58,317 bases of DNA from assembly GCA_037444305.1 (NCBI GenBank), contig JBBIMP010000034.1, positions 1-58,317 on the forward strand, in the 5' to 3' direction. Positions 8,860 to 17,484 of this stretch are shown here, in pieces. Position numbers and translations under genes: made by a program. The notes under the pieces were generated by a model, which worked only from the letters and a program-made list of their open reading frames with translations, had not been told where the DNA came from and ran no database searches. Every line of letters begins with the position of its first letter. The stretch's first letter is position 1. This DNA is from JBBIMP01 sp037444305 (lineage in GTDB: Bacteria > Acidobacteriota > UBA6911).

Positions 8860-9294
8860 TTACTCCGTGCCCTCGATCAGCCGGATCCGTTTCTCATGTC
8901 TCCCCCCATCGAACGGGGCCGCCAGCCAGATCCGCACGATCTCGAACGCAAGATCCAGTGACAGGATCCGCTGTCCCAGGGACAGCATGTTGGCATCGTT
9001 GTGGCGGCGCGCCAGCTCCGCGGTCTCGGCATTCCAGCAGAGCGCGCACCTGATCCCAGGCACCCTGTTTGCGGTCATGGCCTCGCCGTTCCCGGAGCCC
9101 CCGAGGACAATTCCCCGCTCGCATTCCCCGCGCGCGACTGCTTCAGCCGCCGGCCGGATGAATAGCGGATAATCACAGGCCTCGTCGGAGTGCGTGCCGA
9201 AATCCCGGACCTCGTGCCCGGCCGCAGCGAGCCATTCGCTGATTTTTTCCTTGTAGGCATAGCCCGCGTGATCCGAAGCCAGAGCAATTCTCAT
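8860..9294 (-). CDS. rpiB: Ribose-5-phosphate isomerase B (RpiB/LacA family)
   Basis: About 144 residues. The ATG at 9294 is chosen because GAGG lies nine bases upstream; a GTG at 9309 would add five residues. The N-terminus MRIALASDHAGYAYKE is the standard RpiB phosphate and ring-opening region. In the core it reads VLGGSGNGEAMTANRVPG, so the catalytic Cys of the E. coli type is absent and a Glu follows GNG, as in mycobacterial RpiB, where Glu takes the base role. It interconverts ribose-5-P and ribulose-5-P. It leads a two-gene unit with pncA. Confidence 0.9.
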   Translation of the reverse strand: MRIALASDHAGYAYKEKISEWLAAAGHEVRDFGTHSDEACDYPLFIRPAAEAVARGECERGIVLGGSGNGEAMTANRVPGIRCALCWNAETAELARRHNDANMLSLGQRILSLDLAFEIVRIWLAAPFDGGRHEKRIRLIEGTE

Positions 9295-9576
9295 ACTTAA
9301 GATCCTCACGTTTCACGATACCCGATTTGCCTTTTCCGCCTGTGCCTCCAAGTATCACACGGCAGCCCTGGCGAACGCTAATACAATGAAAAAAAGGATT
9401 TTGCCGTCGCCCCTCGCGCAGTCCGCTCCAGGAAGTGCTTCTGTCCCGTCCGCGGTAACCGAGGGATTCCTCGTGTTCTCGAAGCCGCTTTTCTGTTATC
9501 TTATGGCCCGGGGGCTGCAGGTCAAGCATCAGGGCCGGCAGGACCCTCAAAATCTTTATAGAGAGGCAGAATACAT

Positions 9577-10983
9577 ATGCCCGAAGTCAGCAATCTTGAA
9601 AAGCCGAAACCGTTCGTGCTCCCCGAATACTGCAAGGGTTGCGGGCGGTGCATTGAGGCCTGTCCGAAGCACTGCATCGAGATGGGCACCGAAATAAATG
9701 CGGCGACGGGCCTCGTGCCCGTCGTCATAAACCTGGAACACTGCAACGCCTGCGGGCTCTGCGTGCTCTCCTGTCCGGAGCCGTACGGGCTCCGGCCGCA
9801 GACCGGCGAGGGAGCTTTCGAACTTCAGGATCCGGCAAAACTGTTCGGCGAGCGGACGACCGACGCGCCTGCGCCTGTGGCGATCCCGGATGAGGTGGTG
9901 GAGCTTCCGCCGATGGAACCGCTCGTGGTCAAGGGCACCTATGCCGCCTCGATCGGAGCCATTCTGGCGGGATGCCGCCACTTTTTCGGCTACCCCATCA
10001 CGCCCTCGACCGAGGGTGCCGAACTGATGGCCAAGTTCCTTCCGCACCTGGAGGGGGTTTTCCTGCAGGCCATCAGCGAGGTGGCCTCGGTCAACATGAT
10101 CTACGGCTGCGGCGGCGCCGGCAGGCGGGCCATGACCTTCACCTCCTCCCCGGGCTTCACCCTGATGCTGGAGGGCATCTCCTACATGATCGGGGCGGAG
10201 CTGCCGGGAGTGTTCGTCGACATCATGCGCGGCGGCCCCGGTCTGGGCAACATTGCGCCGGAGCAGTCGGACATCAAGCTGGCCTGCCGCGGGCTGGGTC
10301 ACGGCAATACCCATGCGCCCGTTTTCGCGCCGGCAACACCGCAGGAGATGCTGGATATCACCATGCTCGCCTTCGACCTGGCGTTCAAGTACCGGAATCC
10401 CGTTGTCATCCTGGGCGACGGCTATCTCGGCCAGATGACCGGAAGGGTCACTCTGCCCAGAACCATGGTCCGTCCGGGAATCCCGGAGTGGGCTGTCCAC
10501 GGCGACCGGAATCACCGTGCAAACCTGATCAGCTCCATCTACCTGAACGAGCAGGATCTGGAAAACCACAACCTGAAGCTCATAGACAAGTTCAACCGGA
10601 TGGCGGCGGCGGAGCAGAGGTCGGACCGGTTCTACTGCGACGACGCCGAGATAATCCTGATCGCCTGCAACACCCCCTCCCAGATGGTGAAAGGCGCCGT
10701 CCAGGCGCTGCGCAACCAGGGCGTGAAGGCGGGCATGTTCCGTCCCATCAGCCTCTGGCCCTTCCCGATCGATGCCCTGCTGCCGGACCTGCCGCACGTG
10801 AAGCGCCTCGTCGTGGTCGAGGCGAGCCACGGCCAGCTCGAGAACGAGCTGCGCCTGGCGCTGAGCCACGCGGGGGTTCACAAGCCGCCGGCGATCGAGC
10901 ACGTCCGGCACTACGGCGGCATTTTGCCGCAGCAGAAGGAGATCATCGACCACGTGAGGGCAAGGCAGGAGGTGTATTCATGA
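9577..10983 (+). CDS. 2-oxoacid:ferredoxin oxidoreductase, ferredoxin domain fused to alpha subunit
   Basis: A 468-residue protein. Residues 15-70 hold two 4Fe-4S clusters: C19-C22-C25-C29 (CKGCGRCIEAC) and C56-C59-C62-C66 (CNACGLCVLSC). The rest is the alpha subunit of a KorA/VorB-type enzyme, with YPITPSTEGAE and the glycine-rich MRGGPGLGNIAPEQSD. Together with the next gene it would oxidatively decarboxylate a 2-oxoacid with CoA and pass electrons to ferredoxin. Whether the substrate is 2-oxoglutarate, a branched-chain oxoacid or another acid cannot be read from sequence. The TGA overlaps the ATG of the next gene (ATGA), which suggests translational coupling. Confidence 0.9.
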   Translation: MPEVSNLEKPKPFVLPEYCKGCGRCIEACPKHCIEMGTEINAATGLVPVVINLEHCNACGLCVLSCPEPYGLRPQTGEGAFELQDPAKLFGERTTDAPAPVAIPDEVVELPPMEPLVVKGTYAASIGAILAGCRHFFGYPITPSTEGAELMAKFLPHLEGVFLQAISEVASVNMIYGCGGAGRRAMTFTSSPGFTLMLEGISYMIGAELPGVFVDIMRGGPGLGNIAPEQSDIKLACRGLGHGNTHAPVFAPATPQEMLDITMLAFDLAFKYRNPVVILGDGYLGQMTGRVTLPRTMVRPGIPEWAVHGDRNHRANLISSIYLNEQDLENHNLKLIDKFNRMAAAEQRSDRFYCDDAEIILIACNTPSQMVKGAVQALRNQGVKAGMFRPISLWPFPIDALLPDLPHVKRLVVVEASHGQLENELRLALSHAGVHKPPAIEHVRHYGGILPQQKEIIDHVRARQEVYS

Positions 10984-12407
10984 GCACGGCATTTTACAGC
11001 CGCTTCGAGCGGCACGCCCACGGGCAGGGCCTCAAGGGCCACTCCACGCACTACTGCCCCGGCTGCGGGCACGGGCTCGCGCACAAGTACCTGGCCGAGG
11101 CCATCGACGAGCTGGGGGTGCAGGACCGTACCATCGCCATCTCTCCGGTCGGCTGCAGCGTCTTCCTCTACTACTACATGGACGTGGGCAACACACAGGC
11201 TCCGCACGGGCGCGCGCCCGCGGTGGCCATCGGCCACAAGACCGCCAATCCCGACGCAGTGGTCATCTGCTACCAGGGAGACGGGGACCTGGCCTCCATC
11301 GGGCTGGCTGAGATCGTCGGCACCGCCCAACTGGGCACCCCGATCACGGTGATCTTCATCAACAACGCCATCTACGGCATGACCGGGGGGCAGATGGCGC
11401 CGACGACGCTCATGGGGCAGAAGAGCTCCACTTCGCCGTACGGGCGGACGCGCATCAACGGCCTGCCGATGCGGGTTGCGGAGCTGATGGCCGAACTCGA
11501 CGGTTCGGTTTATGTGGAGCGCGTGGCGCTGTTCGACAACAAGCAGAGGGCCCGCGCCAAGAAAGCAATCAAGAAGGCGATTCAGCTCCAGACGGAAAAC
11601 AGGGGTTTCACGCTCGTGGAGGTGCTGGCCGAGTGCCCGACTCACCTGGGCCTGACGCCGTTGGAGACGGAGAAATGGGTCAAGGAGAATATGCTCCCCG
11701 TGTTCCCCCTCGGGGTGAAAAAGGACCTCACCGATGCGGAACCGCTCCCCTCGGCCGGTGAACTTGTTTTTGACCCGCAGCGCGTGCTCGAAGTGATCGA
11801 AGCCGCCGCGGAGCCGGCCCCGAAGTTCTGCCCGGGATTCCCCGAACACATCGACGGCAAGGACATCGCACTGAAGCTGGCGGGCGCCGGAGGAGACGGC
11901 GCGCAGACTGCCGCCATGCTGATCACCTATGCCGCCATCCACGAGGGCTTCGATTCGACGCACATCCCCAGCTACGGACCCGAGTCGCGCGGCGGCACCT
12001 CCTATGCCGATGTGCACATCGCCAAGGATGAGGTGCTTTCCCCCTCCTCGCCGACGCCGCACATCCTCGTCGCCTTCAACGCGCCCAGTCTGGCGAAGTT
12101 CGGCCCTGCGGTCCTCCCGGGCGGGACCGTCATCTACGACAGCTCGGTCATCGCCTCGGTGCCGCCGCTGGCGGACAAGGTGAAAGCCGTGGGCGTGCCC
12201 TTCACCGAGATCGCCAAGGATCTCGGAAAGGTCGTGGTGAAGAACGTGGTAGCCCTGGGCGCTGTTCAGGCTGCCACGAACCTGTTCCCGGAGGGCACCT
12301 TCCTAACCGCGATCCGGATGGCGCTGAAGGAAAAGTGCGCGCTCATTCCGTTGAACGAGGAAGCTTTCGCCTGGGGGATCAAATCCGCGCGGCAGAACGG
12401 CGCGTAG
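10980..12407 (+). CDS. 2-oxoacid:ferredoxin oxidoreductase, beta and gamma subunits fused
   Basis: About 475 residues, starting at the ATG at 10980 with GGAGG just upstream and overlapping the previous stop. The first ~290 residues are the thiamine-diphosphate-binding beta subunit: CPGCGHG near the N-terminus, then GDGDLASIG...INNAIYGMTGGQ, the TPP/Mg motif. The C-terminal ~180 residues are a gamma domain beginning KLAGAGGDGAQTAA, with SYGPESRGGTSYADVHI. All four modules of the classic enzyme (delta/ferredoxin, alpha, beta, gamma) are therefore present in two polypeptides. Transcription ends at a strong terminator straight after the stop. Confidence 0.9.
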   Translation: MSTAFYSRFERHAHGQGLKGHSTHYCPGCGHGLAHKYLAEAIDELGVQDRTIAISPVGCSVFLYYYMDVGNTQAPHGRAPAVAIGHKTANPDAVVICYQGDGDLASIGLAEIVGTAQLGTPITVIFINNAIYGMTGGQMAPTTLMGQKSSTSPYGRTRINGLPMRVAELMAELDGSVYVERVALFDNKQRARAKKAIKKAIQLQTENRGFTLVEVLAECPTHLGLTPLETEKWVKENMLPVFPLGVKKDLTDAEPLPSAGELVFDPQRVLEVIEAAAEPAPKFCPGFPEHIDGKDIALKLAGAGGDGAQTAAMLITYAAIHEGFDSTHIPSYGPESRGGTSYADVHIAKDEVLSPSSPTPHILVAFNAPSLAKFGPAVLPGGTVIYDSSVIASVPPLADKVKAVGVPFTEIAKDLGKVVVKNVVALGAVQAATNLFPEGTFLTAIRMALKEKCALIPLNEEAFAWGIKSARQNGA

Positions 12408-12420
12408 CCATTCCCATGGG

Positions 12421-12465
12421 ACAGCCACGAGTTCCGCGGACCGCGGAATTCGTGGCTGTTTTTTT
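12421..12465 (+). terminator. Rho-independent terminator of the oxidoreductase operon
   Basis: A 19-bp near-perfect stem pairs 12421-12439 with 12441-12459 around a very short loop, followed by a T tract to 12465. Confidence 0.93.
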
Positions 12466-12489
12466 GTGCCGGGTGTGGAATGCGGGCGG

Positions 12490-12909
12490 CTACTTCTTGA
12501 AGAGGTCGTGAAAGGCCTGGTGGCGGCTGGATTCGGCCCGGGTGCGCGCGGCGGCACTCACGCCCTTTTTTTCGACCAGCAGCTTGGACTCGAAGTAGGT
12601 GCACAGGTTGTTCTCGCTCTTGTTGGCGACGCGCACCTCGATCGGCTTGATGCACTCGTTCCGCGCCGAGGGATCAAAATTGATGCAGTTGCGGCACGTA
12701 TGCAGGTCATTGCCGCAGTTCCGGCATTTGTCCGTTACGCTGATCTGACCGTCGATCGGCAGTTCCGCCGCACAGTTGTTGCACCGGGTGGTCAGCTGGA
12801 AACGAGTCTCCACGCGACCTCCCGACCCGCGCGGCCGCTGCGGCGGCTTGGGTCTTTTTTCCCGGTCCGGATCATCCTGGTAACCACGTTGTCGATACTT
12901 TCTATCCAT
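12490..12909 (-). CDS. Small zinc-ribbon protein of unknown function
   Basis: A 139-residue protein with a charged, Arg/Pro-rich N-terminus (residues 1-35). A cysteine-rich core follows: CNNC, then CRNC, then CRNC, then single cysteines in NECIKP and NLCTYFE. The spacing suggests one or two zinc ribbons. The C-terminus is helical and charged. No catalytic motif is visible and I do not recognise a named family. AGGAAGAG precedes the ATG. It converges on the oxidoreductase operon and is read away from the ABC-F gene region. Nucleic-acid or protein binding is plausible but unproven. Confidence 0.7.
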   Translation of the reverse strand: MDRKYRQRGYQDDPDREKRPKPPQRPRGSGGRVETRFQLTTRCNNCAAELPIDGQISVTDKCRNCGNDLHTCRNCINFDPSARNECIKPIEVRVANKSENNLCTYFESKLLVEKKGVSAAARTRAESSRHQAFHDLFKK

Positions 12910-13309
12910 CTCTTCCTCTGTTAGGAGAATTCTCGAGCGGGGCGAGCCCGCCGAGACAACCCGGCTTCATGACAATGGCCAATGAGCGTGACTTCAGCCG
13001 AAGCGCCAGTAAGTGGACAGCCAATGCCCCGCCGCCGACCAGGCAACAAGAATGCTTTGTATCGCGGGGCCGGGAAAACTCAACAAGCAGGTGAAACATA
13101 ATATTGACTCAGGAAAGGGTGCCGCGTCCACTATTTTGTGCGACCCGGCGTCAATTTGAGGGGACTGCCTCCGGACAGCAGTGCGGCCCGTGCGTAAGGC
13201 AATCAAGGGCAGGGGCGCAACAGCCTGACTCAGCCAACAGCGTGAGTCAGGGATTCCCTGGGGCCACTTGCGCCACCGCGACCTCGAAGTTTGCCTGTAT
13301 CCAGGCGCA
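12910..13309. other. Non-coding gap with a small hairpin
   Basis: About 400 bases separate two minus-strand genes. A perfect 8-bp inverted repeat (13225-13232 with 13243-13250, CTGACTCA/TGAGTCAG) may mark the 3' end of the ABC-F transcript. The rest should hold the promoter of the zinc-ribbon gene. I recognise no gene here. Confidence 0.5.
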
Positions 13310-15250
13310 TCAAGCGGACTCCAGGGCGGCCAGCTCGGCCTGAAGCGCCTCCCACTCCTCCATGAGCGCCGCCAGTTCCCGCTGCAGGTTCGCATGCTCT
13401 TCCATCGTTGCCCTGAACAGCACGTGATCCCGGTACAGGTCCTCCGACGAGAGCCTGCTCGCCAGGACGGCAACGCGCGTTTCGTGCGTGTCGATCGAAC
13501 CCTCGAGGGCTTCGATTTTCTCCTCGATCTGCCGGATCCTGTAGGGATTGACCTTTCTCTTCGATCGCTGCCGGCCCGCAGCTTCATCCGGTGTTCCGAC
13601 GCGCACCTGCTCCGCCTCACCCGCGGTTCCGCCTGCCCGCTCCGCCTCCACCCTCTTCTTGGCCAGATAGTCTTCGTAGTTCCCCAGATAGGGGATGGCG
13701 TTCCCTTCCCCGACCTCCAACACCTTGGTGGCCAGCCCATCGAGGAAATACCGGTCGTGGCTGACGAACACCAGCGTACCCTCATACTCTCGCAGCGAAT
13801 CCATGAGGATGTCCTTGGAGCGGATGTCCAGGTGATTGGTCGGCTCGTCCAACAAGAGGCAATTGGCGGGGGACAGCAGCAGCCGGCAGAGCACCAGGCG
13901 GCTCCGCTCCCCGCCGCTCAGGACCGAAACCGGCTTTTCTATGGTATCCCCCGAAAAGAGAAAGCACCCGAGGAGGCTGCGCAATTCCGGGACAATGTGC
14001 CTGGGCGCAACGGAATAGACCTCGTCCCAGACCGTGGAGGACGAACCCAGCAGGTCGTCCTGGTCCTGGGAAAAGTAGGACACGATCACGTGGCGCCCCT
14101 CCACTCTCTCCCCCTCGGTCAACGGCAGGCAGCCGGCGAGGATCTTCATCAAGGTCGACTTCCCGGCGCCGTTGGGACCGACCAGGGCGATGCGCTCGCC
14201 CCTCTCGATGAGCAGGTTCAGGTCACGAAAAACCGGCCTGTCACCATAACCCGCCGTGGCGCCGCTCAGCTCGAGAACAATCCTGCCCGTGCGTGGACCC
14301 TCGGGAAAGCGGAAGTGGATCCTCTTCCCTTCCTCGGGGATCTCAATCCGCTCGATCTTCTCGAGCTCCTTCAGCCGGCTCTGAACCTGCGCGGCCTTGG
14401 AGGCCTTGTACCGAAACCGGTCCGCGAAAGCCCTGATCTCGGCAATCCGCCTGTCCTGGGCCTCCTTTTCGGCCAGGAGCTGCGCCAGCCGTTCCTCCCG
14501 CTGGCGCAGGAAGTCCGAGTAGTTCCCGCGGTAGAAATGCACCGCGCGGTTGCGGATCTCGACCGTCCGGCGGATCGTGGCATCCAGAAAGAACCGGTCG
14601 TGGGAAACCAGCATGATGGCGTGGGGATAGGCTTGCAGGTAATCCTCGAGCCAGTTGCGGGCTTCCAGGTCGAGGTGATTGGTCGGTTCGTCCAGCAGCA
14701 GCAGGTTCGGCTGCTTCAGCAGCAGCTTGGCCAGAGCGATCCGCATCTGCCAGCCGCCGCTGAACTCCTCGCAGGGCCGATCCCAGTCCGGTTGGGCGAA
14801 ACCCAGGCCGTTCAGGACGGCCCCCGTTCTGGCTTCCACCGTGTAGCCGCCCAGCAGCCGGAACTGCTGGGTCGCGGCCGAGTACCGCTCGGTTTTCTGC
14901 CGGTACGCCGGGTCGCCGTGATCCATTTCCGACAGCTCGCATTCGAGCGCCCGGCACTCCTGCTCGAGGGATTTGAGGTTCTCGAACACCGAAAGGGCCT
15001 CCTCGAAGACCGAGCATCCCCGCGCGAAAAGGCCGTCCTGCGGCAGGTACCCGAAGGTGAGGGTCCGTGCGCCGGTGGTCTCGCCCTCATCCGGCAGGCA
15101 GAGCCCGGCCAGGATCTTCATGAGCGTGGATTTCCCCGTGCCGTTATCCCCCACCAGCCCGATCCGGTCCTGCTCGTTGACCTGGAAATCGAGCGAACGG
15201 AAAAGCCAGACGCCGCGAAATCCCTTCCCCAGCCCCTTGATTTGAAGCAT
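13310..15250 (-). CDS. ABC-F family ATPase (translation factor type)
   Basis: A 646-residue soluble protein with two ABC cassettes and no membrane segments. Walker A motifs are GDNGTGKST and GPNGAGKST. Signature motifs are EFSGGWQMR and LSGGERSR. Walker B regions read LLLLDEPTNHLD and CLLLDEPTNHLD. Between the cassettes lies a charged linker of the kind that reaches the peptidyl-transferase centre in ABC-F proteins. A C-terminal coiled coil (residues about 565-645) resembles the Uup/YdiF/YheS branch. Its likely role is on the ribosome, in stalling relief or antibiotic protection, not in transport. It is divergent from queC with only about 50 bases between the starts. Confidence 0.88.
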   Translation of the reverse strand: MLQIKGLGKGFRGVWLFRSLDFQVNEQDRIGLVGDNGTGKSTLMKILAGLCLPDEGETTGARTLTFGYLPQDGLFARGCSVFEEALSVFENLKSLEQECRALECELSEMDHGDPAYRQKTERYSAATQQFRLLGGYTVEARTGAVLNGLGFAQPDWDRPCEEFSGGWQMRIALAKLLLKQPNLLLLDEPTNHLDLEARNWLEDYLQAYPHAIMLVSHDRFFLDATIRRTVEIRNRAVHFYRGNYSDFLRQREERLAQLLAEKEAQDRRIAEIRAFADRFRYKASKAAQVQSRLKELEKIERIEIPEEGKRIHFRFPEGPRTGRIVLELSGATAGYGDRPVFRDLNLLIERGERIALVGPNGAGKSTLMKILAGCLPLTEGERVEGRHVIVSYFSQDQDDLLGSSSTVWDEVYSVAPRHIVPELRSLLGCFLFSGDTIEKPVSVLSGGERSRLVLCRLLLSPANCLLLDEPTNHLDIRSKDILMDSLREYEGTLVFVSHDRYFLDGLATKVLEVGEGNAIPYLGNYEDYLAKKRVEAERAGGTAGEAEQVRVGTPDEAAGRQRSKRKVNPYRIRQIEEKIEALEGSIDTHETRVAVLASRLSSEDLYRDHVLFRATMEEHANLQRELAALMEEWEALQAELAALESA

Positions 15251-15300
15251 TATTCCCTCAAAAACCGGCTATTTTAGCATACGGCGCAGGGAGCATGGAC

Positions 15301-15990
15301 ATGGACCGGAAGGCGGTGGTGCTGCTGAGCGGAGGGGTCGATTCCACCACGACGCTGGCGCTGGCGAAGCGGGACGGGTTCGAGCTCTATGCCCTCAGTT
15401 TCGACTACGGCCAGAGACACCGGCGGGAACTGGAGGCCGCCCGCCGCGTGGCAGATTCACTCGGGGCCCGCGAACACGTCGTCGCCAGAATCGACCTTTC
15501 GGCCTTTGGCGGCTCCGCGCTGACAGCGCAGATCCCCGTGCCCAAGGGCCGGCGCACGGAAGAGATGGCGCACGAAATCCCGGCAACCTACGTCCCGGCG
15601 CGCAACACCGTCTTCCTCAGCGTGGCTTTGGCCTGGTGCGAAGTCCTGGGGGCCGAGGATATATTCATCGGAGCCAACGCCGTGGATTACTCCGGCTATC
15701 CGGACTGCAGGCCCGAGTTCCTGGAGCAGTTCGAGCGGCTGGCGTCGCTGGCCACCCGCGCGGGAGTCGCCGGACGCGCCCGCTACCGGATCCACGCCCC
15801 CCTGCTGCGGTGGACCAAGGCGGAGATCATCCGCGCGGGCAGAGAAGCGGGCGTGGACTACGCCGCGACGCACAGCTGCTACGACCCCGCAGCGGACGGC
15901 GCGGCCTGCGGGCTTTGCGACTCCTGCCTGTTGCGCAGGAAGGGCTTCAACGAGGCGGGCCTGGAGGATCCCATCCGCTACTCAGACTAG
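15301..15990 (+). CDS. queC: 7-cyano-7-deazaguanine synthase
   Basis: ATP-dependent conversion of 7-carboxy-7-deazaguanine to preQ0, the precursor of queuosine. The second ATG (15301) is preferred because GGGAG then has a 7-base spacing, giving about 229 residues. The PP-loop VVLLSGGVDSTTT is at the N-terminus, YVPARNTVFLS is in the middle, and the zinc-binding cysteines lie in HSCYDPA...CGLCDSCLLR at the C-terminus. No queD or queE is adjacent. Confidence 0.95.
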   Translation: MDRKAVVLLSGGVDSTTTLALAKRDGFELYALSFDYGQRHRRELEAARRVADSLGAREHVVARIDLSAFGGSALTAQIPVPKGRRTEEMAHEIPATYVPARNTVFLSVALAWCEVLGAEDIFIGANAVDYSGYPDCRPEFLEQFERLASLATRAGVAGRARYRIHAPLLRWTKAEIIRAGREAGVDYAATHSCYDPAADGAACGLCDSCLLRRKGFNEAGLEDPIRYSD

Positions 15991-16038
15991 AATGACAGCC
16001 GCCACGGATTCCACGGATTGGAGGATTCAAACTGAGCC

Positions 16039-16578
16039 ATGGGCGCGATTCGAAGGATACCGCCGGTGAAGGCCTTCACAGGAGTGCTGACTTCGATCCC
16101 GGATCTGATTCCTTCAGTGAAGAGCCGGCTCGAAGTTATCCTCGGGCCCATCGATCTCTGCAGCGAGTTGTTCCCATTCGACAGCACAGACTACTACAAC
16201 GTGGAAATGGGGACACCCATATGCCGTTATTTTTTTGGATTCCACGGGCTGATTGATCCGGGGAGCCTTTCGGCGCTGAAGATCAGCACCAATGAACTGG
16301 AAAAAGCTTTCGCGTCAGCCTGCAGGGATGTTGCCCGCCCGGTCAACATCGACCCGGGTTACCTGGAACTGAGCAAAATCGTGCTCGCGTCCACAAAGAA
16401 CTTCTACCACCGGATTCTGATTGCCGACGGGATATTTGCCGAGGTCACGCTGCACTACGAGAAGGGGGCGTGGCGTCCCTTCCCCTGGTCCTTTCCCGAT
16501 TTTCGCAGCGGCCGCTACGATGCATTCTTTGCCGAGCTCAGGAGCGCATACAGGGTGCAGCTGAAGGGCAGGGAATGA
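16039..16578 (+). CDS. DUF4416 family protein
   Basis: A 179-residue protein. It shows the conserved stretch NIDPGYLELSKIVLAST, followed by NFYHRILIADGIFAEVTLHY, typical of DUF4416. The biochemical role of this family is unknown. It follows queC after 48 bases and may share its transcript. GGAGG lies 14 bases before the ATG, rather far, so the start is not certain. Confidence 0.8.
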   Translation: MGAIRRIPPVKAFTGVLTSIPDLIPSVKSRLEVILGPIDLCSELFPFDSTDYYNVEMGTPICRYFFGFHGLIDPGSLSALKISTNELEKAFASACRDVARPVNIDPGYLELSKIVLASTKNFYHRILIADGIFAEVTLHYEKGAWRPFPWSFPDFRSGRYDAFFAELRSAYRVQLKGRE

Positions 16579-16593
16579 ACGGCGCGCGGGGAG

Positions 16594-16658
16594 AAAAAAA
16601 GCCTGTCCACGGGCCGGGAGTTCCCCTCACCGTTAACCCCAATGGCCCGTGAACAGGC
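16594..16658 (-). terminator. Minus-strand intrinsic terminator
   Basis: A 15-bp arm pair (GCCTGTTCACGGGCC type, one mismatch) with a 28-base loop is followed on the minus strand by TTTTTTT. On the plus strand no T run follows, so it is oriented against the DUF4416 gene. Confidence 0.65.
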
Positions 16659-16677
16659 GTCCTGCAATTCGTTGTTG
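16594..16677 (-). ncRNA. Candidate small RNA (orphan promoter plus terminator)
   Basis: On the minus strand a perfect TATAAT (plus coordinates 16684-16689) is followed about 26 bases later by a 15-bp stem (16644-16658 pairing with 16601-16615). The stem is followed by seven T (the A run at 16594-16600 on the plus strand). No minus-strand gene lies upstream to need this terminator, so a short transcript of roughly 80 bases is predicted. No -35 box is convincing, and I cannot assign it to a known RNA family. Confidence 0.4.
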
Positions 16678-16852
16678 AAGAGGATTATACTTGCCGGGGC
16701 AGGGAAGAGAAAAATATTCCGTGCGATGCCGCCGTTCACGATGTGAGACCTCCTTCTGCGCGGCGTATTTCTTCTGGTAAAGTGGGAATTGAATTCGTTA
16801 CTATTGCCTGCTGAGTCGTGGGGCCTGTCAAGGTCCTCGCCTCATCCCCTGC

Positions 16853-16945
16853 GGAGAGGTGCTGGAGTGGCCGAACAGGGCTGCCTGCTAAGCAGTTACA
16901 CTGGCAAAACCGGTGTCGGGGGTTCGAATCCCCCCCTCTCCGCCA
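16853..16945 (+). tRNA. tRNA-Ser(GCU)
   Basis: A class II tRNA. The acceptor GGAGAGG pairs with CCTCTCC. The D-arm is followed by an anticodon stem GCTGC/GCAGT with the loop CTGCTAA, so the anticodon is GCU, reading AGC/AGU. There is a long variable arm, and the T-arm GGGGG-TTCGAAT-CCCCC. The CCA end is encoded at 16943-16945. Confidence 0.95.
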
Positions 16946-17057
16946 CGAGCACACCGCCCTGAGACTCTTCGGCCACGTGCCTCTGTAGTCAAACATCCAT
17001 AGACAGAATCATCCACAAAGACACCAAAACACAAGATTTCCCAGCGCAACGAGCCCG

Positions 17058-17170
17058 CAATCGAGGAAAGCCGAATTGAAGATATGCAGTAAACAGAGCC
17101 GCGAACGCCAGTGAGCGGTCATGTAACCCGGTCAAGCAACGCGACCCGTCGCTGCCGCTCCGGGCTCCGT
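17058..17170. repeat. Interspersed ~140-bp repeat, copy 3
   Basis: A single copy with the left flank (ATCGAGGAAAGCCGAATTGA at 17060-17079) and the core 17093-17170, about 90 percent like copies 1 and 2. Similarity continues a little to the right (CCGGCAAGC...GGCAGAT, to about 17200). It lies between the tRNA and the glycosyltransferase. Confidence 0.85.
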
Positions 17171-17385
17171 GGGCTCCCGACCGGCAAGCACAGCCGGCAG
17201 ATTTGGCAACGCAGAACCATATGAGAATGAAGGAACTCGTTACCTCCCTCCGTCGACTGATCGACGCGGAGAAGTAGGGCATCCCTTCGAATCCGGTTCT
17301 CCCCTGATTCCCGCCGAGGCCCGGGATGGGCGGAGCATGAACTCCACGGCAGTGCAGCCCGTATCATTTTTCTCCCGGTAGCGGG

Positions 17386-17391
17386 TATAAT
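17386..17391 (+). promoter_or_regulatory. Candidate -10 box for the glycosyltransferase
   Basis: TATAAT preceded by GGG, about 95 bases upstream of the chosen start. No good -35 is visible. Confidence 0.3.
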
Positions 17392-17484
17392 CCGGCGGTC
17401 ATTGCGTCCGTTGCCTTGCAGAGCTGGCTGCCACACACGCATCGGGCCACCATGGAACGGTCATCCCGGAACTTCAAGGAGAAC

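Noticed and set aside
13268..15277. 669-codon plus-strand frame opposite the ABC-F gene
   Set aside because: The minus strand carries complete Walker and signature motifs. The opposite frame is their mirror and shows no protein family character.
16736..16996. Minus-strand frame over the tRNA with GGDSNPRHRF
   Set aside because: This peptide is the usual translation of the complement of a tRNA-Ser T-arm; it is not a protein.
17221..17277. 18-codon frame MRMKELVTSLRRLIDAEK after repeat copy 3
   Set aside because: Coding-like composition but too short. It has no convincing ribosome site and overlaps the tail of repeat similarity, so I cannot support it as a gene.
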